Numbered from the stretch's first letter, positions 6,282 through 12,929 are shown. The stretch: 16,102 nucleotides of DNA from Candidatus Aenigmatarchaeota archaeon (GCA_017609225.1 JAFCEK010000015.1:1-16102), one strand, 5' to 3'. Notes: generated by a model from the sequence alone, not told the origin. Numbers and translations are program-made.

Positions 6282-6449
6282 GCCCAGATGGTGTAGTGGT
6301 TTAGCATAAGGCCCTGTCACGAGCCTCTCTTTACGGACGCTTTCGCAGGTCGCAAAGGGGGCTTGCAGACCGGCCTTGACCCGGGTTCAAATGCACTGCT
6401 CGCTGCGCTCGCATGTGCATCCAGCATGCTGAATGTCCCGGTCTGGGCG
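6282..6449 (+). tRNA. tRNA-Asp(GUC) with two introns
   Basis: Acceptor GCCCAGA pairs with TCTGGGC and the discriminator is G, as expected for Asp. The anticodon loop CTGTCAC carries GTC, with stem AGGCC/GGCCT. Intron 1 (6320-6370, 51 nt) is at the canonical 37/38 site, with central helix CTGT/GCAG, bulges CAC and ACC, and a long inner helix starting GAGCC/GGCTT. Intron 2 (6392-6435, 44 nt) is at 59/60 in the T-loop. Its central helix TTCA/TGAA stacks on the T-stem CCGGG/CCCGG, with bulges AAT and TGT. Cutting after bulge base 2 restores the T-loop TTCAAAT. The spliced RNA is 73 nt with every arm intact. Confidence 0.93.
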
Positions 6450-6464
6450 TAAATCCTGAGAAAA

Positions 6465-6474
6465 CTTTATAAAC
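6465..6474 (+). promoter_or_regulatory. TATA box of 5S rRNA
   Basis: CTTTATAAAC is centred about 25 nt upstream of the predicted 5' end of 5S rRNA. This indicates that 5S has its own promoter even though tRNA-Asp ends only 45 nt upstream. Confidence 0.6.
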
Positions 6475-6493
6475 CTGACTGGCAATAAATTTC

Positions 6494-6656
6494 TAGGCGG
6501 CCAAAGAGGGATGGTACACCTGTTCCCATACATCCTTTCTGTTCATTGGGCCAGCATTCAAAAACAGAGAGTATGGGGAAATTCGAACACAGAAGTTAAA
6601 CATCCCTTCGGTCTGGGCTGTACTGGCTTCGGTTGGGAAACCCAGATCGCTGCCGT
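6494..6656 (+). rRNA. rrf: 5S rRNA interrupted by a 52-nt BHB intron
   Basis: The 5' strand GGCGGC (6496-6501) pairs with GCTGCC (6649-6654) as helix I. GGGATG pairs with CATCCC, and the universal GGTACACCTGTTCCCAT and TCGAACACAGAAGTTAA segments are present, as is TGTACTGG...TGGGAAACCCAGATCG in the 3' part. Between CCCAT and TTCGAAC, in loop C at about the site after E. coli U40, lies an insertion at 6530-6581. Its ends form a textbook BHB: central helix TCCC/GGGA, 5' bulge ATA, 3' bulge AAT, then inner helix CAT/ATG plus CTTTCTGTT/AACAGAGAG (9 bp). Removal restores CCCAT-TTC-GAAC and a 5S of about 111 nt, slightly short. End positions are accurate to a few bases. Confidence 0.92.
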
Positions 6657-6660
6657 TTTT
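6656..6660 (+). terminator. Oligo-T terminator after 5S rRNA
   Basis: A TTTTT run directly follows the 3' strand of helix I, with further T tracts just downstream. This is a typical archaeal terminator. Confidence 0.5.
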
Positions 6661-6733
6661 ATTGTTTCTGGTTTTCTGCATTCAGTTTATTACTGTAATC
6701 TTTAATAGGGATTCAGTGTAATAATTAACATAT

Positions 6734-8581
6734 ATGAAAAATCCTGATGTGCTGGAAGGGGCAGGAAAGAAGGTTGTTCTTCTTGGAAATGAAGCAATAG
6801 CAAGAGGTGCGCTTGAGGCTGGTGTTGGCTTTTCTGCATGTTATCCCGGAACCCCAAGCTCTGAGGTTGGCATGACACTTGCATCTGTTGCAAAAAAAGC
6901 GGGTTTTTATTTTGAATGGAGCACGAATGAGAAGGTTGCATTTGAGGCATGCGCAGGGGCAGCGTTTTCTGGTGTGAGGGCTCTGACAGCAATGAAGCAT
7001 TTCGGACTGAACGTGGCAAGCGATTCTGTTTTTCCTGTTGCGTATGTGGGTGTCAGGGCTGGTCTTGTCATAAATGTTGCGGATGATCCTTTTGGCCACA
7101 GCAGCGGTCAGAGCGAGGAGGATGCAAGAAGGTTCGCAAGGATCGGCAACATACCAATGCTTGAACCGTCAAATACGCAGGAATGCAAGGACTTTACCAG
7201 AACTGCATTTGAGATATCTGAAAAATATGAAATCCCTGTTTTCCTCAGAACAACCACAATGGTCAGCCATTCGGTTGGAACTGTCAGGCTTGGGCATGTG
7301 AAGAAGCCAAAAACAAAGGGAAATTTTGTGAAGGATTTTGAGCGGTATTACTGCATAAGACCAGTCCTTCAGAAAATGCATGAAAGGATTCTGGAAAAAG
7401 TTGAAAAAATAGAAAGGGAATATAACAGGCTGAACAGAATTGAAGGGAACAGGAAAAGCAGGACAGGAATCCTGGCAAGCGGCGTGTCATACCAGTATGC
7501 CAGGGAGCTTGGACTGAAGAATGTAAAGATAGGGAAGCTTGGACTGACATTTCCAATATCAAGGAAGTTTGTTTCTGAATTTATAAGGGACCTGAAGGTT
7601 CTGATTGTTCTTGAGGAGCTTGAGCCCATTGTTGAGGATTTTGTAAGGGCTGTTGCAAAGGATGTGAATCCAAAGCTCAAAATATACGGAAAGGATATTC
7701 TCCCGAGGGTTAGCGAGTACAGCACAGAACTCATAAGGGAGAGTATTGCTCCCATACTCAGAATCAAAAAGCCTGATTTCAGGAAGCAGGATATCCAGCT
7801 GAAAAAAATGAAGCTGCCTACAAGAAAGGCAGTGCTCTGTCCTGGATGCCCCCACAGGTCAACCTTTTATGCAGTTAAAAAGGTTCTGGGAGAGAATGTT
7901 GTCTGGGCAGGGGATATTGGCTGCTATATTCTGGGCATATTTGAGCCGTTTAAGATGCAGGACTTTGTAATTTCAATGGGCTCCAGCATTGGCATAACAC
8001 ATGGCATAAAGAAGGTCAGCAGGCAGAAGGCTGTTGTGTTTATTGGCGATTCAACATTCTTTCATGCGGGCATGGCAGGACTGGCAAACATGAAATACAA
8101 TGATCCAAATGTGCTTGTGGTTGTTATGGACAACAACATCACGGCAATGACAGGTCACCAGCCGCATCCCGGAACAGCATTTGGCCCTGCAGGCGAGCCC
8201 AAGCAGCCCATAAAGATAGAGGATGTTGTGAGGTCTTTTGGCATAAAGAACATAAAAATCGCAAATGCATTCAGCCAGAAAGAGCTTCAGGCAGCTGTCA
8301 GGGAGCTTGACAAAAAACCAGGCATCAGCGTGCTGATTTCCAGGGGTATGTGCAGGCTTCTCCTGAAAAAAATCCTGAAAAGGAAGGGGCAGAGGTTTCC
8401 TGTGTTTGAAATCAATCCTGCTGAGAGGAGAAGGCTTGATGTTCTGGATAAATTCGCATGCCCTGCAATACTTAAAAGGAAAGGGAAATATCACATAAAT
8501 CCTGATATGTGCTGGGGCTGCTCTGTATGCTCGCAGATAGCTCCTCCCGGGGCAATAAAACCAAAGGGGGCATGGAAGTGA
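6734..8581 (+). CDS. iorA: Indolepyruvate:ferredoxin oxidoreductase alpha subunit, degenerate ferredoxin domain
   Basis: This 615-aa protein is the thiamine-diphosphate subunit of IorAB, which oxidatively decarboxylates aryl pyruvates from aromatic amino acids to acyl-CoA with reduction of ferredoxin. Seen in order: the N-terminal pyrimidine-binding part (GVGFSACYPGTPSSEVG, residues 31-47, and STNEKVAFEACAGAAFSGVRA); CPGCPHRSTFYA; GDIGCY near 392; and the ThDP motif GDSTFFHAGMAGLANMKYNDP near 437 with DNNITAMTGHQPHPG. The C-terminal domain normally holds two [4Fe-4S] clusters. Here the first CxxCxxC is replaced by ERRRLDVL, with only the final Cys-Pro (C576) kept. The second has C593, C596 and C599, but Ala603 replaces the fourth Cys. 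iorB follows directly. Core identity is secure; electron transfer may be altered. Confidence 0.93.
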   Translation: MKNPDVLEGAGKKVVLLGNEAIARGALEAGVGFSACYPGTPSSEVGMTLASVAKKAGFYFEWSTNEKVAFEACAGAAFSGVRALTAMKHFGLNVASDSVFPVAYVGVRAGLVINVADDPFGHSSGQSEEDARRFARIGNIPMLEPSNTQECKDFTRTAFEISEKYEIPVFLRTTTMVSHSVGTVRLGHVKKPKTKGNFVKDFERYYCIRPVLQKMHERILEKVEKIEREYNRLNRIEGNRKSRTGILASGVSYQYARELGLKNVKIGKLGLTFPISRKFVSEFIRDLKVLIVLEELEPIVEDFVRAVAKDVNPKLKIYGKDILPRVSEYSTELIRESIAPILRIKKPDFRKQDIQLKKMKLPTRKAVLCPGCPHRSTFYAVKKVLGENVVWAGDIGCYILGIFEPFKMQDFVISMGSSIGITHGIKKVSRQKAVVFIGDSTFFHAGMAGLANMKYNDPNVLVVVMDNNITAMTGHQPHPGTAFGPAGEPKQPIKIEDVVRSFGIKNIKIANAFSQKELQAAVRELDKKPGISVLISRGMCRLLLKKILKRKGQRFPVFEINPAERRRLDVLDKFACPAILKRKGKYHINPDMCWGCSVCSQIAPPGAIKPKGAWK

Positions 8582-8586
8582 ATAGC

Positions 8587-9180
8587 ATGGTGTTCAATAT
8601 ACTGCTAACAGGGGTCGGAGGAGAGGGTGTTCTGTTCACCTCTGTTATTGTTGCAAGGGCTGCAAACCTTGAGGGATATGAGGTAAGGGGAACCCAGCTT
8701 CATGGACTGGCACAGAGAGGGGGGCAGATACCGACACATTTAAGGATTGGCAAAGAGGTTTATTCACCCACCATACCAAGAGGAGAGGCGGATTTGATTC
8801 TGGGACTTGAGCCGGTTGAGGCAGCAAGGGAATGCTATTTTGCCAGCAAAAAAAGAACATGCTTTGTTGTGGATACATATCCCATAGTTCCTGTTTATAC
8901 AAGGCTGCTTAAAGAAAAATATCCCGGCATGGATGAGATAAGAAGGTTTATTTCAGGATTTGCAAAAAATGCTGTTTATGTTAATGCCTCAAACATATGC
9001 GCTGAGAGGTTTGGGGACCCGATTTACGGGAACACAATGGCTGTTGGTGTTGCTGTGTCCAGGGGAATGCTTCCCCTGAGAAAAAAATCACTGATTGAGG
9101 CGCTGAAGGAAACAGCAGGCAAAAGAGAACTGGAAAACGATATAAAGGCCCTGAGAATGGGCTTTGAATATAAGGAATAG
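8587..9180 (+). CDS. iorB: Indolepyruvate:ferredoxin oxidoreductase beta subunit
   Basis: A 197-aa partner subunit of IorA, belonging to the gamma-type domain family of 2-oxoacid:ferredoxin oxidoreductases. It begins MVFNILLTGVGGEGVLFTSVIVARAA, the family's glycine-rich opening. It continues with RGTQLHGLAQRGGQIPTHLRIG and EADLILGLEPVEAARECY, both typical of IorB. ATG 8587 is preferred because GGAAGTGA lies five bases upstream and the protein then starts like its relatives. ATG 8572, overlapping the end of iorA, would add five residues. It contains no cysteine cluster motif, as expected. iorA and iorB form an operon. Confidence 0.92.
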   Translation: MVFNILLTGVGGEGVLFTSVIVARAANLEGYEVRGTQLHGLAQRGGQIPTHLRIGKEVYSPTIPRGEADLILGLEPVEAARECYFASKKRTCFVVDTYPIVPVYTRLLKEKYPGMDEIRRFISGFAKNAVYVNASNICAERFGDPIYGNTMAVGVAVSRGMLPLRKKSLIEALKETAGKRELENDIKALRMGFEYKE

Positions 9181-9196
9181 AATTTAATCATTTAAT

Positions 9197-9943
9197 ATGA
9201 AGGCTTATCTTTTGCTTGGGCTAATGGCTTTGGTTATTCTTATTTCCGGCTGCACAGTGCAAAATCCCGTGGAGCAGCCAAACATAACCATTCAGGAAAC
9301 AGGAATGAGTATTGAAAATCTTGGGGGGAAATATAACGGGCAGCTTATCACAATAGAAGGGATTGTTACAAGGAACGGGATTCCCTATAATTTTACAAGA
9401 TATGACATAAACTATACAAAAAACAACAGAACAATGAGAGGATATTTTCTGCCCCAGCTCAGGCCTGTGCTTGAGTGGATAAGGGAAAACACGCCTGAAA
9501 ATTCTGTGTTCTTTGGCTGGTGGGATTACGGGCATATGATTCAGGGATTCACAGGCAGGGATGCTGTTGTTTTTTCTCCCTCCAGGGACATGCTCTGGAG
9601 CGTGTCAAGTGGTACCTGGGATGAGGAGGCAGGGGGGCCGTTTGCCTCAAACGAAGAGATAAAGGATATTGCATCTGCCCTGCTGAGCAGCGATTCTGAT
9701 GACCTTGCTGATACAATGGAAAAATACAATTCAAGCTATGCATTTATTGCGGAAATGGACAGGGCTGTAATGGTTTACTGGCTGGATTTTTTCAATCAGG
9801 ACAGGTATGTGGATGCAAAAGCAAGGGAATTGAAAGATACTGCATCAGAGCTTCTCATTTTCAGGATGCTGAATGAGGAATCTGTTGATGGCTTTAACTT
9901 GGTTTATGCTGATAATTTTGCAAAGGTTTATGAGAGGGTTTAG
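9197..9943 (+). CDS. Lipoprotein with AglB/STT3-like soluble WWDYG domain
   Basis: This 248-aa protein has an N-terminal lipoprotein signal (hydrophobic residues 4-15, lipobox LISGC with Cys19), so it should be a membrane-anchored protein on the outer face. Residues 85-248 resemble the C-terminal soluble domain of the archaeal oligosaccharyltransferase AglB. RPVLEWIRENTPENSVFFGWWDYGH carries the diagnostic WWDYG (108-112), the part that holds the Asn-X-Ser/Thr acceptor. The end, FNLVYADNFAKVYERV, also fits AglB C-termini. The thirteen-helix catalytic membrane part is absent, so it cannot transfer glycans alone. Residues 30-75 form a short beta-rich linker rich in Asn. It lies 16 nt after iorB and may share its transcript. 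Possible roles are a sequon-binding accessory or a relic of AglB. The homology is by motif; the role is inference. Confidence 0.7.
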   Translation: MKAYLLLGLMALVILISGCTVQNPVEQPNITIQETGMSIENLGGKYNGQLITIEGIVTRNGIPYNFTRYDINYTKNNRTMRGYFLPQLRPVLEWIRENTPENSVFFGWWDYGHMIQGFTGRDAVVFSPSRDMLWSVSSGTWDEEAGGPFASNEEIKDIASALLSSDSDDLADTMEKYNSSYAFIAEMDRAVMVYWLDFFNQDRYVDAKARELKDTASELLIFRMLNEESVDGFNLVYADNFAKVYERV

Positions 9944-10038
9944 GTATAATCTTATACTAATTTAATAATCTATTAACTGGATCCTATTCTGTGATTGATT
10001 CTAGATTATAAAATCCAATGAACTAGAACCAAAATTGA
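9944..10038. other. A/T-rich convergent gap
   Basis: Ninety-five bases between the convergent lipoprotein and membrane protein genes. It is A/T-rich with no recognisable RNA gene or clear hairpin. Confidence 0.4.
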
Positions 10039-10620
10039 TTACTCATCTTTTACTATAATAAACCATTTTCTGATTAATTCAACTACATGGTAAGAAGCAT
10101 ACCAAAATGCTGTAAATCCAAAAAATCTAGTGCTATAAACATTACCCTGAAATGAATATTGAAATCCATTCACGGAGTCTAATAAAAATAGTAGAATACT
10201 AACAATAAAGAAAATAGTTGAATATAGCAATGAGTTATTAATATTTATTTCATCTTTAAGTGATGCAATAGAGTTTAATAAATTATTTAGATTTTCAGAT
10301 TTATTTAAAAGTTCTTTATATTCTTTAGGTTCTTTTTTTGCAAGAGATTTTATAGATTTAATTAAATTCTCGAATTTGCTAATATTTTCATTCCATTTTT
10401 TAGCCAATAAAGATTCTCTTTTTTCTACAAAATCTTTGCGTAATATAAAGGAATAAAAAATTGCAATAAATGTTAATAATCCTAAAGAAGATTGAATTAT
10501 TATACTATTCCAAATATTTGATAAGTTAATTACAAAAACCATATGAAACCATGATATTAAAAAGAAAAGTATAACAGATGGTCTTACAAAACCATAAAAA
10601 ATGGAAGCTAGATTAAACAT
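10039..10620 (-). CDS. AT-rich hypothetical membrane protein
   Basis: I do not recognise this protein (193 aa from ATG 10620). It has two predicted membrane helices near the N-terminus (about residues 14-33 and 43-62), a charged central stretch of about 70 residues rich in Lys, Glu and Leu that looks helical or coiled coil (63-130), then two further helices (about 135-155 and 168-190). The reading frame stays open upstream to a TTG at 10704, so the protein could be up to 28 residues longer. A TATA-like TTATATAAAT lies at 10711-10720. Its base composition is far more A/T-rich than its neighbours and it lies at the 3' side of tRNA-Lys(CUU), a classic integration position, so acquisition by transfer is likely. 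No integrase or att site was found. Confidence 0.65.
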   Translation of the reverse strand: MFNLASIFYGFVRPSVILFFLISWFHMVFVINLSNIWNSIIIQSSLGLLTFIAIFYSFILRKDFVEKRESLLAKKWNENISKFENLIKSIKSLAKKEPKEYKELLNKSENLNNLLNSIASLKDEININNSLLYSTIFFIVSILLFLLDSVNGFQYSFQGNVYSTRFFGFTAFWYASYHVVELIRKWFIIVKDE

Positions 10621-10776
10621 ATTTAGATATTTTTTTTCTTGTTTAAATATCTTAACGTGGCATGTTTTGAAGATGTTTTCTTGTCTTTTATTTTTTACAT
10701 ACAATTCTTAATTTATATAATATTATCGCTTAAAATGTCCTTTATACAAACTATAGACTTTAAAATTATATTTTTA

Positions 10777-11006
10777 TGGGCCCAGAGGGATGTCCAGCTC
10801 CGCTGAATGCATGCCTCAGCAGAGTGTTCGAATTCGAGGCCTGCAAGGTTGCCCTTGCAAACTCCCTCGACACCGAGGTTTCTCCTTCATACCGGAGCTC
10901 AGATGGCTCTTAGATTTTCATTAAGAGCCTCGTGCTCTAACCAGATTTCCCGCTTCCTTGCGGAAGCCCTCAGGCTCCTGTAAGAAAAGCTCTGAGCTAT
11001 GGGCCC
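10777..11006 (-). tRNA. tRNA-Lys(CUU) with four or five apparent introns
   Basis: The gene reads leftward from 11006. Acceptor GGGCCCA pairs with TGGGCCC and the discriminator is A. The spliced RNA is 75 nt: anticodon stem CGAGG/CCTCG, loop CTCTTAA (anticodon CTT), T-arm GAGGG-TTCGAAT-CCCTC. The D-loop insert (10945-10990, 46 nt) looks nested. An inner 22-nt intron (10947-10968; helix CCTG/CGGG, GCAA-capped hairpin) must leave first to create the 3' bulge ATC of an outer intron (helix CTCA/TGAG), giving the D-loop AGACTGGTTA. The 37/38 intron is 10880-10921 (42 nt; helix CTCT/GGAG, bulges TAA and AAA). T-loop introns are 10833-10863 (53/54, 31 nt) and 10791-10826 (59/60, 36 nt), leaving exon TTCGAA at 10827-10832. 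The last 98 nt match tRNA-Lys(UUU) with one difference. Confidence 0.9.
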
Positions 11007-11048
11007 ATGTATGCAGCAGTGTATTGTTTGCTGCACTGTCTTAGGAAC

Positions 11049-11069
11049 CACTGGTCGTTAGCACCAGTG
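11049..11069 (-). other. Stem-loop in the tRNA-Lys(CUU) leader
   Basis: CACTGGT (11049-11055) and ACCAGTG (11063-11069) form a perfect 7-bp stem with loop CGTTAGC. On the minus strand it is followed by CTAAGAC (11038-11044), the same motif that follows the stem-loops ahead of tRNA-Lys(UUU). From the palindromic TATA-like box at 11087-11100 the transcript would begin right at this hairpin. Confidence 0.65.
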
Positions 11070-11086
11070 AATAGGTTTTGGAAATC

Positions 11087-11100
11087 TTATTTATAAATTA
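11087..11100. promoter_or_regulatory. Shared TATA-like box, tRNA-Lys(CUU) and aIF2-gamma
   Basis: The core TTTATAAA is its own complement and can serve both directions. Leftward, a start near 11069 falls on the leader hairpin of tRNA-Lys(CUU). Rightward, a start near 11119 lies about 15 nt before the GTG of aIF2-gamma. Confidence 0.45.
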
Positions 11101-11133
11101 CTTTAATAGTTATATTGTATTAATAAACTTAAG

Positions 11134-12408
11134 GTGATTGGTTTCCCTGAAAAATCAAAGCAGAGAAAAGAGAAGCAGAAAAAACTTCCTGCTGCATTTC
11201 TGCCAGAGGTTAATATAGGCCTTGTCGGGCATGTGGACCATGGCAAGACCACGCTTACCGAGGCATTAACAGGCAAATGGACAGACACGCATTCAGAGGA
11301 GATAAAGCGCGGTATAAGCATAAGGCTTGGATATGCAGAGGTTACATTTTACAAATGCCAGAAATGCAGGAGCCCGGGATGCTATGGAACAAATGACAAA
11401 TGCATAAAATGCTTCGGAAAATGCAAACCAACAAGGACTGTGAGCTTTGTGGATGCCCCGGGACATGAAACACTTATGAGCACTGTTCTTTCAGGTTCTG
11501 CGCTTATGGACGGGGCTTTGCTTGTTATTGGTGCTGATGAGCCATGCCCCCAGCCGCAGACAAGGGAGCATCTCACAGCGCTGGAGATTGTAGGGATAAA
11601 AAATATTGTTGTTGTCCAGAACAAGATAGATATTGTGGATAAAAAACAGGCAAAGGAAAACTACAATCAGATTAAGGCGTTTCTGAAGGGCAGCATTGCT
11701 GAGAAGGCTCCTATAATACCTGTTTCAGCCCAGCAGAAAATCAATATAGACGCACTGATACAGGCAATTGAGGAAACAATAAAAACGCCAAAAAGGGATT
11801 TGAAAAAAGAGCCAAGAATGTTTGTGGCAAGGAGCTTTGACATAAACAAGCCCGGAACGCCAGTAAAGAAACTGAAAGGTGGTGTTATAGGAGGTTCACT
11901 TGTGCAGGGACAGCTTAAGGTTGGGGATAAAATAGAGATAAGGCCCGGGGTAAAGGACAAAACAGATGAATTCAGGCCTTTGGTCACAAAAATAACAGGC
12001 CTCCAGAGGGCTATGCAGGATGTGGAAAAGGCAGGACCTGGCGGACTGCTTGGCGTTTCAACAAAGCTTGATCCATCTCTCACAAAATCAGACGCGCTGG
12101 CAGGAAGCATAGTCGGGATTCCGGGAAAACTGCCCCCTGTTCTGAACGAGGTTTCAATGAAGGCAAGCCTTATGGAAAGGGTTGTGGGCTCCAAGGAAGA
12201 AATTAGTGTGGAAGAGATAAAGACAGGCGATGTTTTAATGCTGACTGCAGGGGTTGCAAGAACAGTTGGTGCAGTAACATCTGCATCAAAAGAGAAGACA
12301 ATAGTAAAGCTTAAGCTTCCTATATGCTGTGAATCCGGAGACAGGATAGCAATATCAAGGCAGGTTGGCGGCAGGTGGAGACTGATAGGATACGGGGAAA
12401 TAATTTAA
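11134..12408 (+). CDS. Translation initiation factor aIF2 gamma subunit
   Basis: The GTPase subunit (424 aa) of archaeal initiation factor 2, which brings initiator Met-tRNA to the ribosome. Seen: G1 GHVDHGKTT (32-40), switch I with EEIKRGISIRLGYAE, a zinc-binding cysteine array (C75, C78, C83, C90, C93, C97) characteristic of the aIF2/SelB branch, G3 DAPGH (107-111), G4 NKID near 165, and G5 SAQ. These are followed by the two beta-barrel domains, with KPGTPVKKLKGGVIGGSLVQG and the C-terminal KLKLPICCESGDRIAISRQVGGRWRLIGYG. No ATG precedes the G domain, so the GTG at 11134 is the likely start. The leader is very short and no separate ribosome binding site is visible, suggesting near-leaderless translation. 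The zinc array and the KRGISIRLGYA segment separate it from EF-Tu/aEF1A. Confidence 0.96.
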   Translation: MIGFPEKSKQRKEKQKKLPAAFLPEVNIGLVGHVDHGKTTLTEALTGKWTDTHSEEIKRGISIRLGYAEVTFYKCQKCRSPGCYGTNDKCIKCFGKCKPTRTVSFVDAPGHETLMSTVLSGSALMDGALLVIGADEPCPQPQTREHLTALEIVGIKNIVVVQNKIDIVDKKQAKENYNQIKAFLKGSIAEKAPIIPVSAQQKINIDALIQAIEETIKTPKRDLKKEPRMFVARSFDINKPGTPVKKLKGGVIGGSLVQGQLKVGDKIEIRPGVKDKTDEFRPLVTKITGLQRAMQDVEKAGPGGLLGVSTKLDPSLTKSDALAGSIVGIPGKLPPVLNEVSMKASLMERVVGSKEEISVEEIKTGDVLMLTAGVARTVGAVTSASKEKTIVKLKLPICCESGDRIAISRQVGGRWRLIGYGEII

Positions 12409-12445
12409 TGATTTTGGTATTGGGGTGAAAAATGATTAGCAAAAA

Positions 12446-12904
12446 ATGCAGGAAGCTATAAACAGGCAGATAAACAGGGAGCTTTATTCGGCATACTTTT
12501 ATCTTTCCATGTCTGTATATTTTGAGTCAGAAAAACTGAAGGGGTTTGCAAACTGGATGCGCATGCAGGCAAGAGAGGAGACAGGGCATGCAATGAGGCT
12601 TTTCAGTTATATGGCTGAAAGGGGCGGCAGGATAATTATGCAGGATATTGAGGCGCCTCCAATAGAATGGGATTCAGCCCGGGATGTGTTTGAGCATACA
12701 CTGAAACATGAGAAAAAAGTAACGGAAATGATAAACAATCTTATGGGGATTGCGAAATCCGAGAATGATATTGAGGCGCAAAAAGCCATAGAATGGTTTG
12801 TTAATGAGCAGGCAGAAGAGGAGGAGACAGCCGAGAAAATACTAAATGATATAAAGGAAAGGGGTTTGCAGGAGATTGATAAAGAGCTGGCAGAGAGAAA
12901 ATAA
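12446..12904 (+). CDS. Ferritin, with a possible one-base deletion at its start
   Basis: A non-haem ferritin (152 aa from ATG 12446) that oxidises and stores iron in a 24-mer shell. The four-helix bundle shows ferroxidase ligands: E12 in NRELYSAYFYLSM, E43/E44 and H47 in REETGHAM, and later HEKKVTEMI and EQAEEEE. Relatives usually begin MISxKMQEAINxQINREL. Here a good ribosome binding site (GGGGTGA, 12423-12428 region) precedes ATG 12432, which starts MISKK. The frame then breaks in a run of six A (12441-12446), where seven would continue into MQEAINRQ. So either a base was lost (in the cell or in sequencing) or translation starts at 12446, about 18 nt from the binding site. The rest is intact. 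It follows aIF2-gamma closely and precedes rubrerythrin. Confidence 0.92.
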   Translation: MQEAINRQINRELYSAYFYLSMSVYFESEKLKGFANWMRMQAREETGHAMRLFSYMAERGGRIIMQDIEAPPIEWDSARDVFEHTLKHEKKVTEMINNLMGIAKSENDIEAQKAIEWFVNEQAEEEETAEKILNDIKERGLQEIDKELAERK

Positions 12905-12929
12905 TCCGTACATAACAATTGTAGCATAA

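Noticed and set aside
6530..6581. 5S insertion as a retained expansion like that of Halococcus
   Set aside because: The ends fit a BHB with correct bulges and cut sites so well that splicing is the more likely explanation; experiment is still needed.
10698..10700. ATG near the start of the AT-rich membrane protein
   Set aside because: It is out of frame and followed at once by a stop codon; the first in-frame ATG is at 10620.
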